Below are positions 1 through 13,800 of a stretch of DNA of 64,000 nucleotides, one piece after another (within the stretch, counting starts at the first letter, position 1; every line of letters begins with the position of its first letter). The position numbers and the translations under genes are program-made. The stretch is from positions 6,326,001 through 6,390,000 of the forward strand of contig NC_079889.1 of assembly GCF_029227915.1 (NCBI RefSeq), in the 5' to 3' direction. The notes beneath the pieces are model-generated. The model worked only from the letters and a program-made list of their open reading frames with translations. It was not told the DNA's origin and did no database searches. Origin of the DNA: Hydractinia symbiolongicarpus. Taxonomy: Eukaryota; Cnidaria; Hydrozoa; Anthoathecata; Hydractiniidae.

Positions 1-3000
1 CTGTGGCCTGACAACACTCTTAACTACGTGCACAGTCTTATAAAGGCTGTAATATGGCCTTTTGCAGTCTAATAAAGGCTTCATACGTAAATCACGTGGT
101 TTCACCTGCCTTCTAAGATTACCATTGGACTCTTCCTTTCAGTCTCAATGCACTACAACGTTCCAAGAGGTTTTCCTTAGCGCTGTGGCCTGACAACACT
201 CTTAACTACGTGCACAGTCTTATAAAGGCTGTAATATGGCCTTTTGCAGTCTAATAAAGGCCTCACACGTAAATCACGTGGTTCCATCTGCCTGCGCAGG
301 TTACAATTGGACTATTCCTTCCAGTCTCAATGCGCTACAACGTTCCAAGTGGTTCTCCTTAGCGCTGTGGCCTTAGAACACTCTTAACTACGTGCACAGT
401 CCATTAAAGGCTGTAATATGGCCTTTTGCAGTCTAATAAAGGCTTCACACGTAAATCACGTGGTTCCATCTGCCTGCGCAGGTTACAATTGGACTATTCC
501 TTCCAGTCTCAATGCGCTACAACGTTCCAATTGTTCTCCTTAGCGCTGTGGCCTTAGAACACTCTTAACTACGTGCACAGTCCATTAAAGGCTGTAATAT
601 GGCCTTTTGCAGTCTAATAAAGGCTTCACAATTAAATCACGTGGTTTCACCTGCCTGCGCAGGTTACCGTTGGACTATTCCTTAAAGTCTCAATGCACTA
701 CAACGTTCCAAGAGGTTTTCCTTGGCGCTGTGGCCTTACAACACTCTTAACTACGTGCACATTCCTATAAAGGCCGTAATATGGCCTTTTGCAGTCCAAT
801 AAAGGCTGCAGACGTAAATCACACGGTTTCAGCTGCCTGCGCAGGTTACCATTGTACTAGTCGTTCCAGTCTCAATGCGCTACAACGTCCCAAATCGTTT
901 TCATTAGCGCCGTTGCCTTAGAACACTCTTAACTACGTTCACAGTCCTATAAACGCTGTAATATGGCCTTTTGCAGTCTAATAAAGGCCCCACACGAAAA
1001 TCACGTGGTTCCATCTGCCTGCAAAGGTTACCATTGGATGATTCCTTCAAATCTCAATGCACTACAACGTTCCAAGAGGTTTTCCTTAACGCTGTGGCCT
1101 GACAACACTCCTAACTACGTGCACAGTCCTATAAAGGCTGTAAAATGGCCTTTTGCAGTCTAATAAAGGCCTCACACGTAGATCACGTGGTTCCATCTGC
1201 CTGCGCAGGTTACCATTGTACTATTTCTTCCAGTCTCAATGCACTACAACGTTCCAAGAGGTTTTCCTTAGTGCCATGGCCTTACAACACTCTTAACTAC
1301 GTGCACAGTCCTATAAAGGCCGTAATATGGCCTTTTGCAGTCTAATAAAGGCTTCACAATTAAATCACGTGGTTTCACCTGCCTGCGCAGGTTACCGTTG
1401 GACTATTCCTTAAAGTCTCAATGCACTACAACGTTCCAAGAGGTTTTCCTTGGCGCTGTGGTCTTACAACACTCTTAACTACGTGCACAGTCCTATAAAG
1501 GCCGTAATATGGCCTTTTGCAGTCCAATAAAGGCTGCAGACGTAAATCACACGGTTTCAGCTGCCTGCGCAGGTTACCATTGTACTAGTCGTTCCAGTCT
1601 CAATGCGCTACAACGTCCCAAATCGTTTTCATTAGCGCCGTTGCCTTAGAACACTCTTAACTACGTTCACAGTCCTATAAACGCTGTAATATGGCCTTTT
1701 GCAGTCTAATAAAGGCCTCACACGTAAATCACGTGGTTCCATCTGCCTGCAAAGGTTACCATTGGACGATTCCTTCAAATCTCAATGCACTACAACGTTC
1801 CAAGAGGTTTTCCTTAGCGCTGTGGCCTGACAACACTCTTAACTACGTGCACAGTCCTATAAAGGCTGTAAAATGGCCTTTTGCAGTCCAATAAAGGCTG
1901 CAGACGTAAATCACACGGTTTCAGCTGCCTGCGCAGGTTACCATTGTACTAGTCGTTCCAGTCTCAATGCGCTACAACGTCCCAAATCGTTTTCATTAGC
2001 GCCGTTGCCTTAGAACACTCTTAACTACGTTCACAGTCCTATAAACGCTGTAATATGGCCTTTTGCAGTCTAATAAAGGCCCCACACGAAAATCACGTGG
2101 TTCCATCTGCCTGCAAAGGTTACCATTGGACGATTCCTTCAAATCTCAATGCACTACAACGTTCCAAGAGGTTTTCCTTAACGCTGTGGCCTGACAACAC
2201 TCCTAACTACGTGCACAGTCCTATAAAGGCTGTAAAATGGCCTTTTGCAGTCTAATAAAGGCCTCACACGTAGATCACGTGGTTCCATCTGCCTGCGCAG
2301 GTTACCATTGTACTATTTCTTCCAGTCTCAATGCACTACAACGTTCCAAGAGGTTTTCCTTAGTGCCATGGCCTTACAACACTCTTAACTACGTGCACAG
2401 TCCTATAAAGGCCGTAATATGGCCTTTTGCAGTCTAATAAAGGCTTCACAATTAAATCACGTGGTTTCACCTGCCTGCGCAGGTTACCGTTGGACTATTC
2501 CTTAAAGTCTCAATGCACTACAACGTTCCAAGAGGTTTTCCTTGGCGCTGTGGTCTTACAACACTCTTAACTACGTGCACAGTCCTATAAAGGCCGTAAT
2601 ATGGCCTTTTGCAGTCCAATAAAGGCTGCAGACGTAAATCACACGGTTTCAGCTGCCTGCGCAGGTTACCATTGTACTAGTCGTTCCAGTCTCAATGCGC
2701 TACAACGTCCCAAATCGTTTTCATTAGCGCCGTTGCCTTAGAACACTCTTAACTACGTTCACAGTCCTATAAACGCTGTAATATGGCCTTTTGCAGTCTA
2801 ATAAAGGCCTCACACGTAAATCACGTGGTTCCATCTGCCTGCAAAGGTTACCATTGGACGATTCCTTCAAATCTCAATGCACTACAACGTTCCAAGAGGT
2901 TTTCCTTAGCGCTGTGGCCTGACAACACTCTTAACTACGTGCACAGTCCTATAAAGGCTGTAAAATGGCCTTTTGCAGTCTCATAAAGGCCTCACACGTA

Positions 3001-6000
3001 GATCACGTGGTTCCATCTGCCTGCGCAGGTTACCATTGTACTATTCCTTCAAATGTCAATGCACTACAACGTTCCAAGAGGTTTTGCTTGGCGCCGTGGC
3101 CTTACAACACTCTTAACTACGTTCACAGTCCTATAAAGGCCGTAATATGGCCTTTTGCAGTCTAATAAAGGCCTCACACGTAATTCAGGTGGTTCCATCT
3201 GCTTGCGCAGCTTACCATTGGACTATTCCTTCAAGTCTCAATGCGCTACAACGTTCCAAGTGGTTCTCCTTAGCGCTGTGGCCTTAGAACACTCTTAACT
3301 ACGTGCACAGTCCATTAAAGGCTGTAACATGGCCTTTTGCAGTCTAATAAAGGCTTCACACGTAAATCACGCGGTTTCACCTGCCTGCGCAGGTTACCAT
3401 TGGACTAGTTGTTCCAGTCTCAATGCGTTACAACGTCCCAAGACATTTTCATTAGCGCCGTCGCCTTAGAACGCTCTTAACTACGTGCACAGTCCTATAA
3501 AGGCTGTAATATGGCCTTTTGCAGTCTAATAAAGGCCTCACACGTAAATCAAGTGGCTCCATCAGCCTGCGCAGGTTACCATTGGGCTATTCCTTCCAGT
3601 ATTAATGCGCTACAACGTTCCAAGTGGTTCTCCTTAGCGCTGTGGCCTTAGAACGCTCTTAACTATGTGCAAAGTCCCATAAAGGCTGTAATATGGCCTT
3701 TTGCAGTCTAATAAAGGCCTCACAATTGAATCACGTGGTTTTACCTGCCTGCGCAGGTTACCGTTGAACTATTCCTTACAGTCTCAATGCACTACAACGT
3801 TCCAAGAGGTTTTCCTTGGCGCTGTGGCCTTACAACACTCTTAACTACGTGCACAGTCCTATAAAGGCCGTAATATGGCCTTTTGCATTCTAATAAAGGC
3901 TTCACACGTAAATCACGTGGTTTCACCTGCCTGCGAAGGTTACCATTGTACTAGTCGTTCCAGTCTCAATGCACTACGACGTTCCAAGAGGTTTTCCTTA
4001 GCGCCATGGCCTTACAACACTCTTAACTACGTGCACAGTCCTATAAAGGCTGTAATATGGCCTTTTGCAGTCTAACAAATGCCTCAGACGTAAATCACGC
4101 GGTTTCAGCTACCTGCGCAGGTTACCATTGTACTATTTCTTCCAGTCTCAATGCACTACAACGTTCCAAGAGGTTTTCTTTAGTGCCATGGCCTTACAAC
4201 ACTCTTAACTACGTTCACAGTCCTATAAAGGCCGTAATATGGCCTTTTGCAGTCCAATAAAGGCGCAGACGTAAATCACGCGGTTTCATCTGCCTGTTCA
4301 GGTAATCATTGGACTAGTTGTTCCAGTCTCAATGCTCTACAACGTCCCAAGTCATTTTCATTAGCGCCGTTGACTTAGAACGCGCTTAACTACGTGCACA
4401 GTCCTATAAAGGCTGTAATATGGCCTTCTGCAGTCTAATAAAGGCCTCACACGTAATTCAGGTGGTTCCATCTGCCTGCGCAGCTTACCATTGGACTATT
4501 CCTTCAAGTCTCAATGTGCTACAACGTTCCAAGTGGTTCTCCTTAGCGCTGTGGCCTTAGAACACTCTTAACTACGTGCACAGTCCATTAAAGGCTGTAA
4601 CATGGCCTTTTGCAGTCTAATAAAGGCTTCACACGTAAATCACGTGGTTTCACCTGCCTGCGCAGGTTACCATTGGACTAGTTGTTCCAGTCTCAATGCG
4701 CTACAACGTCCCAAGTCATTTTCATTAGCGCCATCGCCTTAGAACGCTCTTAACTACGTGCACAGTCCTATAAAGGCTGTAATATGGCCTTTTGCAGTCT
4801 AATAAAGGCCTCAAACGTAGATCACGTGTTTCCATCTGCTTGCGCAGGTCACCATTGTACTATTCCATCCAGTCTCAATGCACTACAACGTTCCAAGAGG
4901 TTTTCCTTAGCGCCATGGCCTTACAACACTCTTAACTACGTGCATAGTCCTATAAAGGCCGTAATATGGCCTTTTGCAGTCTAATAAAGGCCTCACACGT
5001 AAATCACGTGGTTTCACCTGCCTGCGCAGGTTACCATTGGACTAGTTGTTCCAGTCTCAATGCGCTACAACGTCCTAAGTCAATTTCATTAGCGCCGTGG
5101 CCTTACAACACTCTTAACTACGTGCACAGTCCTATAAAGGCCGTAATATGGCCTTTTGCAGTCCAATAAAGGTTGGAGACGTAAATCACACGGTTTCAGC
5201 TGCCTGCGCAGGTTACCATTGTACTAGTCGTTCCAGTCTCAATGCGCTACAACGTCTCAAATCGTTTTCATTAGCGCCGTTGCCTTAGAACACTCTTAAC
5301 TGCGTGCACAGTCCTATAAAGGCCGTAATATGGCCTTTTGCAGTGTAATAAAGGCTTCACACGTAAATCACATGGTTTCACCTGCCTGTGCAGGTTACCA
5401 TTGGACTAGTTGTTCCAGTCTCAATGCGCTACAACGTCCCAAGTCATTTTCATTAGCTCCGTCGCCTTAGAAAGCTCTTAACTACGTGCACAGTCCTATA
5501 AAGGCTGTATTATGGCCTTTTGCAGTCTAATAAAGGCCTCACACGTAGATCACGTGTTTCCATCTGCTTGCGCAGGTCACCATTGTACTATTCCATCCAG
5601 TCTCAATGCAATACAACGTTCCAAGAGGTTTTATTTAGCGCCGTGGCCTTACAACACTCTTAACTACGTGCACAGTCCTATAAAGGCCATAATGTGGCTT
5701 TTTGCAGTCTAATAAAGGCTTCACACGTAAATCACGTGGTTCCATCTGACTTTGCAGGTTACCATTGTACTATTTCTACCAGTCTCAATGCACTACAACG
5801 TTCCAAGAGGTTTTCCTTAGCGCCATGGCCTTACAACACTCTTAACTACGTGCACAGTTCTATAGAGGCCGTAATATGGCCTTTTGCAGTCTAATAAAGG
5901 CTTCACACGTAAATCACGTGGTTTCACCTGCCTGCGAAGGTTACCATTGGACTATTCCTTCCAGTCTCAATGCGCTACAACGTCCCCAGTCATTTTCATT

Positions 6001-6057
6001 AGCGCCGTCGCTTTAGAACGCTCTTAACTACGTGCACAGTCCTATAAAGGCTGTAAT
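1..6057 (+). repeat. Block R1: first copy of the 1-6 kb segment repeated at 17.1-21.9 kb
   Basis: This is about 33 monomers. Collinear matches to the second copy run at these offsets: 18,720 (1-417), 18,539 (600-1326, one monomer missing in copy 2), 16,355 (around 3693), 16,173 (4262-5329) and 15,809 (5694-6057). Distinctive shared variants include the rare left half cccacacgaaaatc (963, 2055, 19502), caattgaat (3693 and 20048), and a 1-bp deletion in aaaggcgcagacg (4261 and 20434). The net loss in copy 2 comes from removed whole monomers, as unequal exchange predicts. Confidence 0.85.
781..2964 (+). repeat. Tandem duplication of a 6-monomer, 1,092-bp unit
   Basis: Positions 781-1872 and 1873-2964 carry the same six monomer types in the same order, including the ctgcagacg, cccacacgaaaatc and caattaaatc left halves. 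By eye I find one clear mismatch (ggatgattcc near 1038 against ggacgattcc near 2130). The right boundary is marked by the change from gtccaataaagg at the junction near 1889 to gtctcataaagg near 2981. The near-identity points to a recent event. Confidence 0.9.
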
Positions 6058-6773
6058 ATGGCCTTTTGCAGTCTAATAAAGGCCTGACACGTAAATCACG
6101 TGGTTCCATCTGCCTGCGCAGGTTACTATTGTACTATTCCTTCCAGTCTCAATGCACTACGACGTTCCAAGAGGTTTTCCTTGGCGCTGTGGCCTTACAA
6201 CACTCTTAACTACGTGCACAGTCCTATAAATGCCGTAATATGGCTTTTTGCAGTCCAAAAAAGGCCTCACACGTAGAACACGTGGTTCCATCTGCCTGCG
6301 CAGGTTACCATTGGACTAGTTGTTCCAGTCTCAATGCTCTACAACGTCCCAAGTCATTTTCACTAGCGCCGTCAACTTAGAACGCTCTTAACTACGTGCA
6401 CAGTCATATAAAGGCTGTAATATGGCCTTTTGCAGTCTAATAAAGGCCTCACACGTAAATCACGTGGCTCCATCTGCCTGCGCAGGTTACCATTGGACTA
6501 TTCTTTCCTGTCTCAATGCGCTACAACGTTCCAAGTGGTTCTCCTTAGCGCTGTGGCCTTAGAACGCTCTTAACTATGTGCACAGTCATATAAAGGTTGT
6601 AACATGGCCTTTTGCAGTCTAATAAAGGCCTCATACGTAAATCACGTGGTTCTATCTGCCTGTGCAGGTTACCATTGGACTATTTCTTCCAGTCTCAATG
6701 CAATACAACGTTCCAAGAGGTTTTACTTAGCGCCGTGGCCTTAGAACACTCTTAACTACGTGCACAGTCCATC

Positions 6774-6786
6774 AAAGGCTGCCTTT
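6774..6786 (+). other. 8-bp deletion at monomer junction, copy 1
   Basis: The junction reads AAAGGC-T-GCCTTT instead of AAAGGCT, GTAATATG, GCCTTT. The eight bases lost are the hairpin loop plus flanking base, leaving 6-bp arms around a single T. It is followed by a gtagatcacgtgtttcc left half with a further 1-bp deletion (gcttgcgaggtcacc, near 6838). Confidence 0.9.
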
Positions 6787-7140
6787 TGCAGTCTAATAAA
6801 GGCTTCACACGTAGATCACGTGTTTCCATCTGCTTGCGAGGTCACCATTGTACTATTCCATCCAGTCTCAATGCAATACAACGTTCCAAGAGGTTTTACT
6901 TAGCGCCGTGGCCTTACAACACTCTTAACTACGTGCACAGTCCTATAAAGGCCATAATGTGGCCTTTTGCAGTCTAATAAAGGCTTCACACGTAAATCAC
7001 GTGGTTCCATCTGACTTTGCAGGTTACCATTGTACTATTTCTACCAGTCTCAATGCACTACAACGTTCCAAGAGGTTTTCCTTAGCGCCATGGCCTTACA
7101 ACACTCTTAACTACGTGCACAGTCCTATAGAGGCCGTAAT

Positions 7141-8592
7141 ATGGCCTTTTGCAGTCTAATAAAGGCTTCACACGTAAATCACGTGGTTTCACCTGCCTGC
7201 GAAGGTTACCATTGGACTATTCCTTCCAGTCTCAATGCGCTACAACGTCCCAAGTCATTTTCATTAGCGCCGTCGTTTTAGAACGCTCTTAACTACGTGC
7301 ACAGTCCTATAAAGGCTGTAATATGGCCTTTTGCAGTCTAATAAAGGCCTGACACGTAAATCACGTGGTTCCATCTGCCTGCGCAGGTTACTATTGTACT
7401 ATTCCTTCTAGTCTCAATGCACTACGACGTTCCAAGAGGTTTTCCTTAGCGCCATGGCCTTACAACACTCTTAACTACGTGCACAGTCCAAAAGGCCGTA
7501 ATATGGCCTTTTGCAGTCTAATAAAGGCCTCACACGTAAATCACGTGGTTTCACCTGCCTGCGCAGGTTACCATTGGACTAGTTGTTCCAGTCTCAATGC
7601 GCTACAACGTCCAGAGTCATTTTCATTAACGCCATCGCCTTAGAACGCTCTTAACTACGTGCACAGTCCTATAAAGGCTGTAATATGGCCTTTTGCAGTC
7701 TAATAAAGGCCTCACACGTAGATCACGTGTTTCCATCTCCCTGCGCAGGTTACCATTGTACTATTCCATCCAGTCTCAATGCACTACAACGTTCCAAGAG
7801 GTTTTCCTTAGCGCCATGGCCTTACAACACTCTTAACTACGTGCACAGTCCTATAAAGGCCGCAATATGGCCTTTTGCAGTCTAATAAAGGCCTCACACG
7901 TAAATCACGTGGTTTCACCTGCCTGCGAAGGTTACCATTGGACTATTCCTTCCAGTCTCAATGCGCTACAACGTCCCAAGTCATTTTCATTAGCGCCGTC
8001 GTTTTAGAACGCTCTTAACTACGTGCACAGTCCTATAAAGGCTGTAATATGGCCTTTTGCAGTCTAATAAAGGCCTGACACGTAAATCACGTGGTTCCAT
8101 CTGCCTGCGCAGGTTACTATTGTACTATTCCTTCCAGTCTCAATGCACTACGACGTTCCAAGAGGTTTTCCTTAGCGCCATGGCCTTACAACACTCTTAA
8201 CTACGTGCACAGTCCAAAAGGCCGTAATATGGCCTTTTGCAGTCTAATAAAGGCCTCACACGTAAATCACGTGGTTTCACCTGCCTGCGCAGGTTACCAT
8301 TGGACTAGTTGTTCCAGTCTCAATGCGCTACAACGTCCAGAGTCATTTTCATTAACGCCATCGCCTTAGAACGCTCTTAACTACGTGCACAGTCCTATAA
8401 AGGCTGTAATATGGCCTTTTGCAGTCTAATAAAGTCCTCACACGTAGATCACGTGTTTCCATCTCCCTGCGCAGGTTACCATTGTACTATTCCATCCAGT
8501 CTCAATGCACTACAACGTTCCAAGAGGTTTTCCTTAGCGCCATGGCCTTACAACACTCTTAACTACGTGCACAGTCCTATAAAGGCCGCAAT
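7141..8592 (+). repeat. Tandem duplication of a 4-monomer, 726-bp unit
   Basis: Positions 7141-7866 and 7867-8592 are collinear. I see three differences by eye: gctt/gcct at the left end, ccttctag/ccttccag near 7409, and aaaggcc/aaagtcc near 8435. Both copies share an unusual 2-bp shortening, cagtccaaaagg in place of cagtcctataaagg (near 7490 and 8216), and the odd string cgtccagagtcat. The related copy at 31313-32040 keeps the intact cctataaagg, so the shortening came after that copy split off and before the local duplication. Confidence 0.9.
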
Positions 8593-8709
8593 ATGGCCTT
8601 TTGCAGTCTAATAAAGGCCTCACACGTAAATCACGTGGTTTCACCTGCCTGCGAAGGTTACCATTGGACTATTCCTTCCAGTCTCAATGCGCTACAACGT
8701 CCCAAGTCA

Positions 8710-10893
8710 TTTTCATTAGCGCCGTCGCCTTAGAACGCTCTTAACTACGTGCACAGTCCTATAAAGGCTGTAATATGGCCTTTTGCAGTCTAATAAAGGT
8801 TTCACAATTAAATCACGTGGTTTCACCTGCCTGCGCAGGTTACCGTTGGACTATTCCTTAAAGTCTCAATGCACTACAACGTTCCAAGAGGTTTTCCTTG
8901 GCGCTGTGGCCTTACAACACTCTTAACTACGTGCACAGTCCTATAAAGGCCGTAATATGGCCTTTTGCAGTCCAATAAAGGTTGCAGACGTAAATCACAC
9001 GGTTTCAGCTGCCTGCGCAGGTTACCATTGTACTAGTCGTTCCAGTCTTAATGCGCTACAACGTCCCAAATCGTTTTCATTAGCGCCGTTGCCTTAGAAC
9101 ACTCTTAACTACGTTCACAGTCCTATAAACGCTGTAATATGGCCTTTTGCAGTCCAATAAAGGCTTCACAATTAAATCACGTGGTTTCACCTGCCTGCGC
9201 AGGTTACCATTGGACTATTCCTTTCAGTCTCAATGCACTACAACGTTCCAAGAGGTTTTCCTTAGCGCTGTGGCCTGACAACACTCTTAACTACGTGCAC
9301 AGTCCTATAAAGGCCGTAATATGGTCTTTTGCAGTCCAATAAATGCCGCAGACGTAAATCACGCGGAATCAGCTGCCTGCGCAGGTTACCATTGTACTAG
9401 TCGTTCCAGTCTCAATGCGCTACAACGTCCCAAGTCGTTTTCATTAGCGCCGTTGCTCTAGAACACTCTTAACTACGTTCACAGTCCTATAAAGGCTGTA
9501 ATATGGACTTTTGCAGTCTAATAAAGGCCTCACACCTAGATCACGTGGTTCCATCTGCCTGCGCACGCTACCATTGGACTAGTTGTTCCAATCCCAATGC
9601 ACTACAACGTCCCAAGTCATTTTCATTAGCGCCGTCGACTTAGAACGCGCTTAACTACGTGCACAGTCCTATAAAGGCTGTAATATGGCCTTTTGCAGTC
9701 TAATAAAAGCCTCACACGTAGATCACGTGGTTCCATCTGCCTTCGCAGGTTACCATTGTACTATTTCTTCCAGTCTCAATGCGCTACAACGTCCCAAGTC
9801 ATTTTCATTAGCGCCGTCGCCTTAGAACGCTCTTAACTACGTGCACAGTCCTATAAAGGCTGTAATATGGCCTTTTGCAGTCTAATAAAGGTTTCACAAT
9901 TAAATCACGTGGTTTCACCTGCCTGCGCAGGTTACCGTTGGACTATTCCTTAAAGTCTCAATGCACTACAACGTTCCAAGAGGTTTTCCTTGGCGCTGTG
10001 GCCTTACAACACTCTTAACTACGTGCACAGTCCTATAAAGGCCGTAATATGGCCTTTTGCAGTCCAATAAAGGTTGCAGACGTAAATCACACGGTTTCAG
10101 CTGCCTGCGCAGGTTACCATTGTACTAGTCGTTCCAGTCTTAATGCGCTACAACGTCCCAAATCGTTTTCATTAGCGCCGTTGCCTTAGAACACTCTTAA
10201 CTACGTTCACAGTCCTATAAACGCTGTAATATGGCCTTTTGCAGTCCAATAAAGGCTTCACAATTAAATCACGTGGTTTCACCTGCCTGCGCAGGTTACC
10301 ATTGGACTATTCCTTTCAGTCTCAATGCACTACAACGTTCCAAGAGGTTTTCCTTAGCGCTGTGGCCTGACAACACTCTTAACTACGTGCACAGTCCTAT
10401 AAAGGCCGTAATATGGTCTTTTGCAGTCCAATAAATGCCGCAGACGTAAATCACGCGGAATCAGCTGCCTGCGCAGGTTACCATTGTACTAGTCGTTCCA
10501 GTCTCAATGCGCTACAACGTCCCAAGTCGTTTTCATTAGCGCCGTTGCTCTAGAACACTCTTAACTACGTTCACAGTCCTATAAAGGCTGTAATATGGAC
10601 TTTTGCAGTCTAATAAAGGCCTCACACCTAGATCACGTGGTTCCATCTGCCTGCGCACGCTACCATTGGACTAGTTGTTCCAATCCCAATGCACTACAAC
10701 GTCCCAAGTCATTTTCATTAGCGCCGTCGACTTAGAACGCGCTTAACTACGTGCACAGTCCTATAAAGGCTGTAATATGGCCTTTTGCAGTCTAATAAAA
10801 GCCTCACACGTAGATCACGTGGTTCCATCTGCCTGCGCAGGTTACCATTGTACTATTTCTTCCAGTCTCAATGCGCTACAACGTCCCAAGTCA
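8710..10893 (+). repeat. Tandem duplication of a 6-monomer, 1,092-bp unit
   Basis: Copy 1 is about 8710-9801 and copy 2 about 9802-10893. Shared landmarks are aaaggtttcacaatt, aaaggttgcagacg, atggtctttt, cacgcggaatc, atggactttt with cacctagatc, and atcccaatgc. I find one mismatch (gccttcgcagg near 9742 against gcctgcgcagg near 10834). The crossover lies in cattttc(a/c)ttagcgcc, where the right half changes from B-like to A-like. Confidence 0.9.
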
Positions 10894-13800
10894 TTTTCCT
10901 TAGCGCCATGGCCTTACAACACTCTTAACTGCGTGCACAGTCCTATAAAGGCCGTAATATGGCCTTTTGCAGTCTAATAAAGGCTTCACACGTAAATCAC
11001 GTGGTTTCACCTGCCTGCGCAGGTTACCAATGTACTATTCCTTCAAATGTCAATGCACTACAACGTTCCAAGAGGTTTTCCTTGGCGCCGTGGCCTTACA
11101 ACACTCTTAACTACGTTCACAGTCCTATAAAGGCCGTAATATGGCCTTTTGCAGTCCAATAAAGGCCGCAGACGTAAATCACGCGGTTTCATCTACCTGC
11201 GCAGGTTACCATTGGACTAGTTGTTCCAGTTTCAATGCTCTACAACGTCCCAAGTCATTTTCATTAGCGCTGTTGACTTAGAACGCGCTTAACTACGTGC
11301 ACAGTCCTATAAAGGCTGTAATATGGCCTTCTGCAGTCTAATAGAGGCCTCACACGTAATTCAGGTGGTTCCATCTGCCTGCGCAGCTTACCATTGGACT
11401 ATTCCTTCCAGTCTCAATGCGCTACAACGTTCCAAGTGGTTCTCCTTATCGCTGTGGCCTTAGAACACTCTTAACTACGTGCACAGTCCATTAAAGGCTG
11501 TAACATGGCCTTTTGCAGTCTAATAAAGGCTTCACACGTAAATCACGTGGTTTCACCTGCCTGCGCAGGTTACCATTGGACTAGTTGTTTCAGTCTCAAT
11601 GCGTTACAACGTCCCAAGTCATTTTCATTAGCGCTGTGGCCTTAGAACGTTCTTAACTATGTGCACAGTCCTATAAAGACTGTAATATGGCCTTTTGCAG
11701 TCTAATAAAGGCCTCACAATTAAATCACGTGGTTTCACCTGCCTGCGCAGGTTACAGTTGGACTATTCCTTACAGTCTCAATGCACTACAACGTTTCAAG
11801 AGGTTTTTCTTGGCGCTGTGGCCTTACAACACTCTTAACTACGTGCACAGTCCTAAAAAGGCCGTAATATGGCCTTTTACAGTCCAATAAAGGCCGCAGA
11901 CGTAAATCACACGGTTTCAGCTGCCTGCGCAGGTTACCATTGGACTAGTTGTTCCAGTCTCAATGCACTACAACGTTCCAAGGGGTTTTCCTTAGCGCCA
12001 TGGCCTTACAACACTTTTAACTACGTGCACAGTCCTATAAAGGCCGTAATATGGCCTTTTGCAGTCTAATAAAGGCTTCACACGTAAATCACGTGGTTTC
12101 ACCTGCCTGCAAAGGTTACCATTGGATTATTCCTTCCAGTCTCAATGCGCTACAACGTCCCAAGTCATTTTCATTAGCGACGTCGCCTTAGAACGCTCTT
12201 AACTACGTGCACAGTCCTATAAAGGCTGTAATATGGCCTTTTGCAGTCTAATAAAGGCCTCACACGTAAATCACGTGGTTCCATCTGCCTGCAAAGGTTA
12301 CCATTGGACTAGTTGTTCCAGTCTCAATGCACTACAACGTTCCAAGAGGTTTTCCTTAGCGCCATGGCCTTACAACACTCTTAACTACGTGCACAGTCCT
12401 ATAAAGGCCGTAATATGGCCTTTTGCAGTCTAATAAAGGCTTCACACGTAAATCACGTGGTTTCACCTGCCTGCGCAGCTTACCATTGGACTAGTCGTTC
12501 CAGTCTCAATGCGCTACAACTTCCCAAGTCATTCTCATTAGTGCCGTCGCCTTAGAACGCTCTTAACTACGTGCACAGTCCTATAAAGGCTGTAATATGG
12601 CCTTTTGCAGTCTAATAAAGGCCTCACAATTAAATCACGTGGTTTCACCTGCCTGCGCAGGTTACCGTTGGATTATTCCTTACAGTCTCACGCCACTACA
12701 ACGTTCCAATAGGTTTTCCTTGGCGCTGTGGCTTTACAACACTCTTAACTACGTGCACAGTCCTATAAAGGCCGTAATATGGCCTTTTGCATTCCAATAA
12801 AGGCCGCAGACGTAAATCGCACGGTTTCAGCTGCCTGCGCAGGTTACCATTGGACTAGTTGTTCCAGTCTCAATGCACTACAACGTTCCAAGAGGTTTTC
12901 CTTAGCGCCATGGCCTTACAACACTCTTAACTACGTGCACAGTCCTATAAAGGCTGTAATATGGCCTTTTGCAGTCTAATAAAGGCTTCACAATTAAATC
13001 ACGTGGTTTCACCTGCCTGCGCAGGTTACCATTGGACTAGTTGTTCCAATCTCAATGCACTACAACGTCCCAAGTCATTTTCATTAGCGCCATCGACTTA
13101 GAACGCCCTTAACTACGTGCACAGTCCTATAAAGGCTGTAATATGGCCTTTTGCAGTCTAATAAAGGCCTCACACGTAGATCACGTGGTTCCATCTGCCT
13201 GCGCAGGTTACCATTGTACTATTTCTTCCAGTCTCAATGCGCTACAACGTCCCAAGTCATTTTCCTTAGCGCCGTGGCCTTACAACACTCTTAACTACGT
13301 TCACAGTCCTATAAAGGCTGTAATATGGCCTTTTGCAGTCTAATAAAGGCTTCACAATTATATCACGTGGTTTCACCTGCCTGCGCAGGTTACCATTGGA
13401 CTATTCCTTTCAGTCTCAATGCACTACAACGTTCCAAGAGGTTTTCCTTAGCGCTGTGGCCTGACAACACTCTTAACTACGTGCACAGTCCTATAAAGGC
13501 CGTAATATGGTCTTTTGCAGTCCAATAAATGCCGCAGACGTAAATCACGCGGATTCAGCTGCCTGCGCAGGTTACCATTGTACTAGTCGTTCCAGTCTCA
13601 ATGCGCTACAACGTCCCAAGTCGTTTTCATTAGCGCCGTTGCTCTAGAACACTCTTAACTACGTTCACAGTCCTATAAATGCTGTAATATGGACTTTTGC
13701 AGTCTAATAAAGGCCTCACACCTAGATCACGTGGTTCCATCTGCCTGCGCACGCTACCATTGGACTAGTTGTTCCAATCTCAATGCACTACAACGTCCCA

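Larger units (their letters stand above)
6058..8709 (+). repeat. Block R2: segment with the first 8-bp-deletion monomer, repeated at 30.6-32.4 kb
   Basis: Left-half landmarks in order are gcctgacacg, gtccaaaaaagg with gtagaacacg, cgtggctcc, gcctcatacg, the 8-bp-deletion junction, and then the ctgactttgcagg monomer at 6959. The same series is found at 30594-32222, at an offset of 24,172 and then 24,174 or 23,448 depending on local duplications. Four of its monomers (6240 to about 6950) recur again at about 40223-40870. The C/A/B right halves alternate irregularly. Confidence 0.8.
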
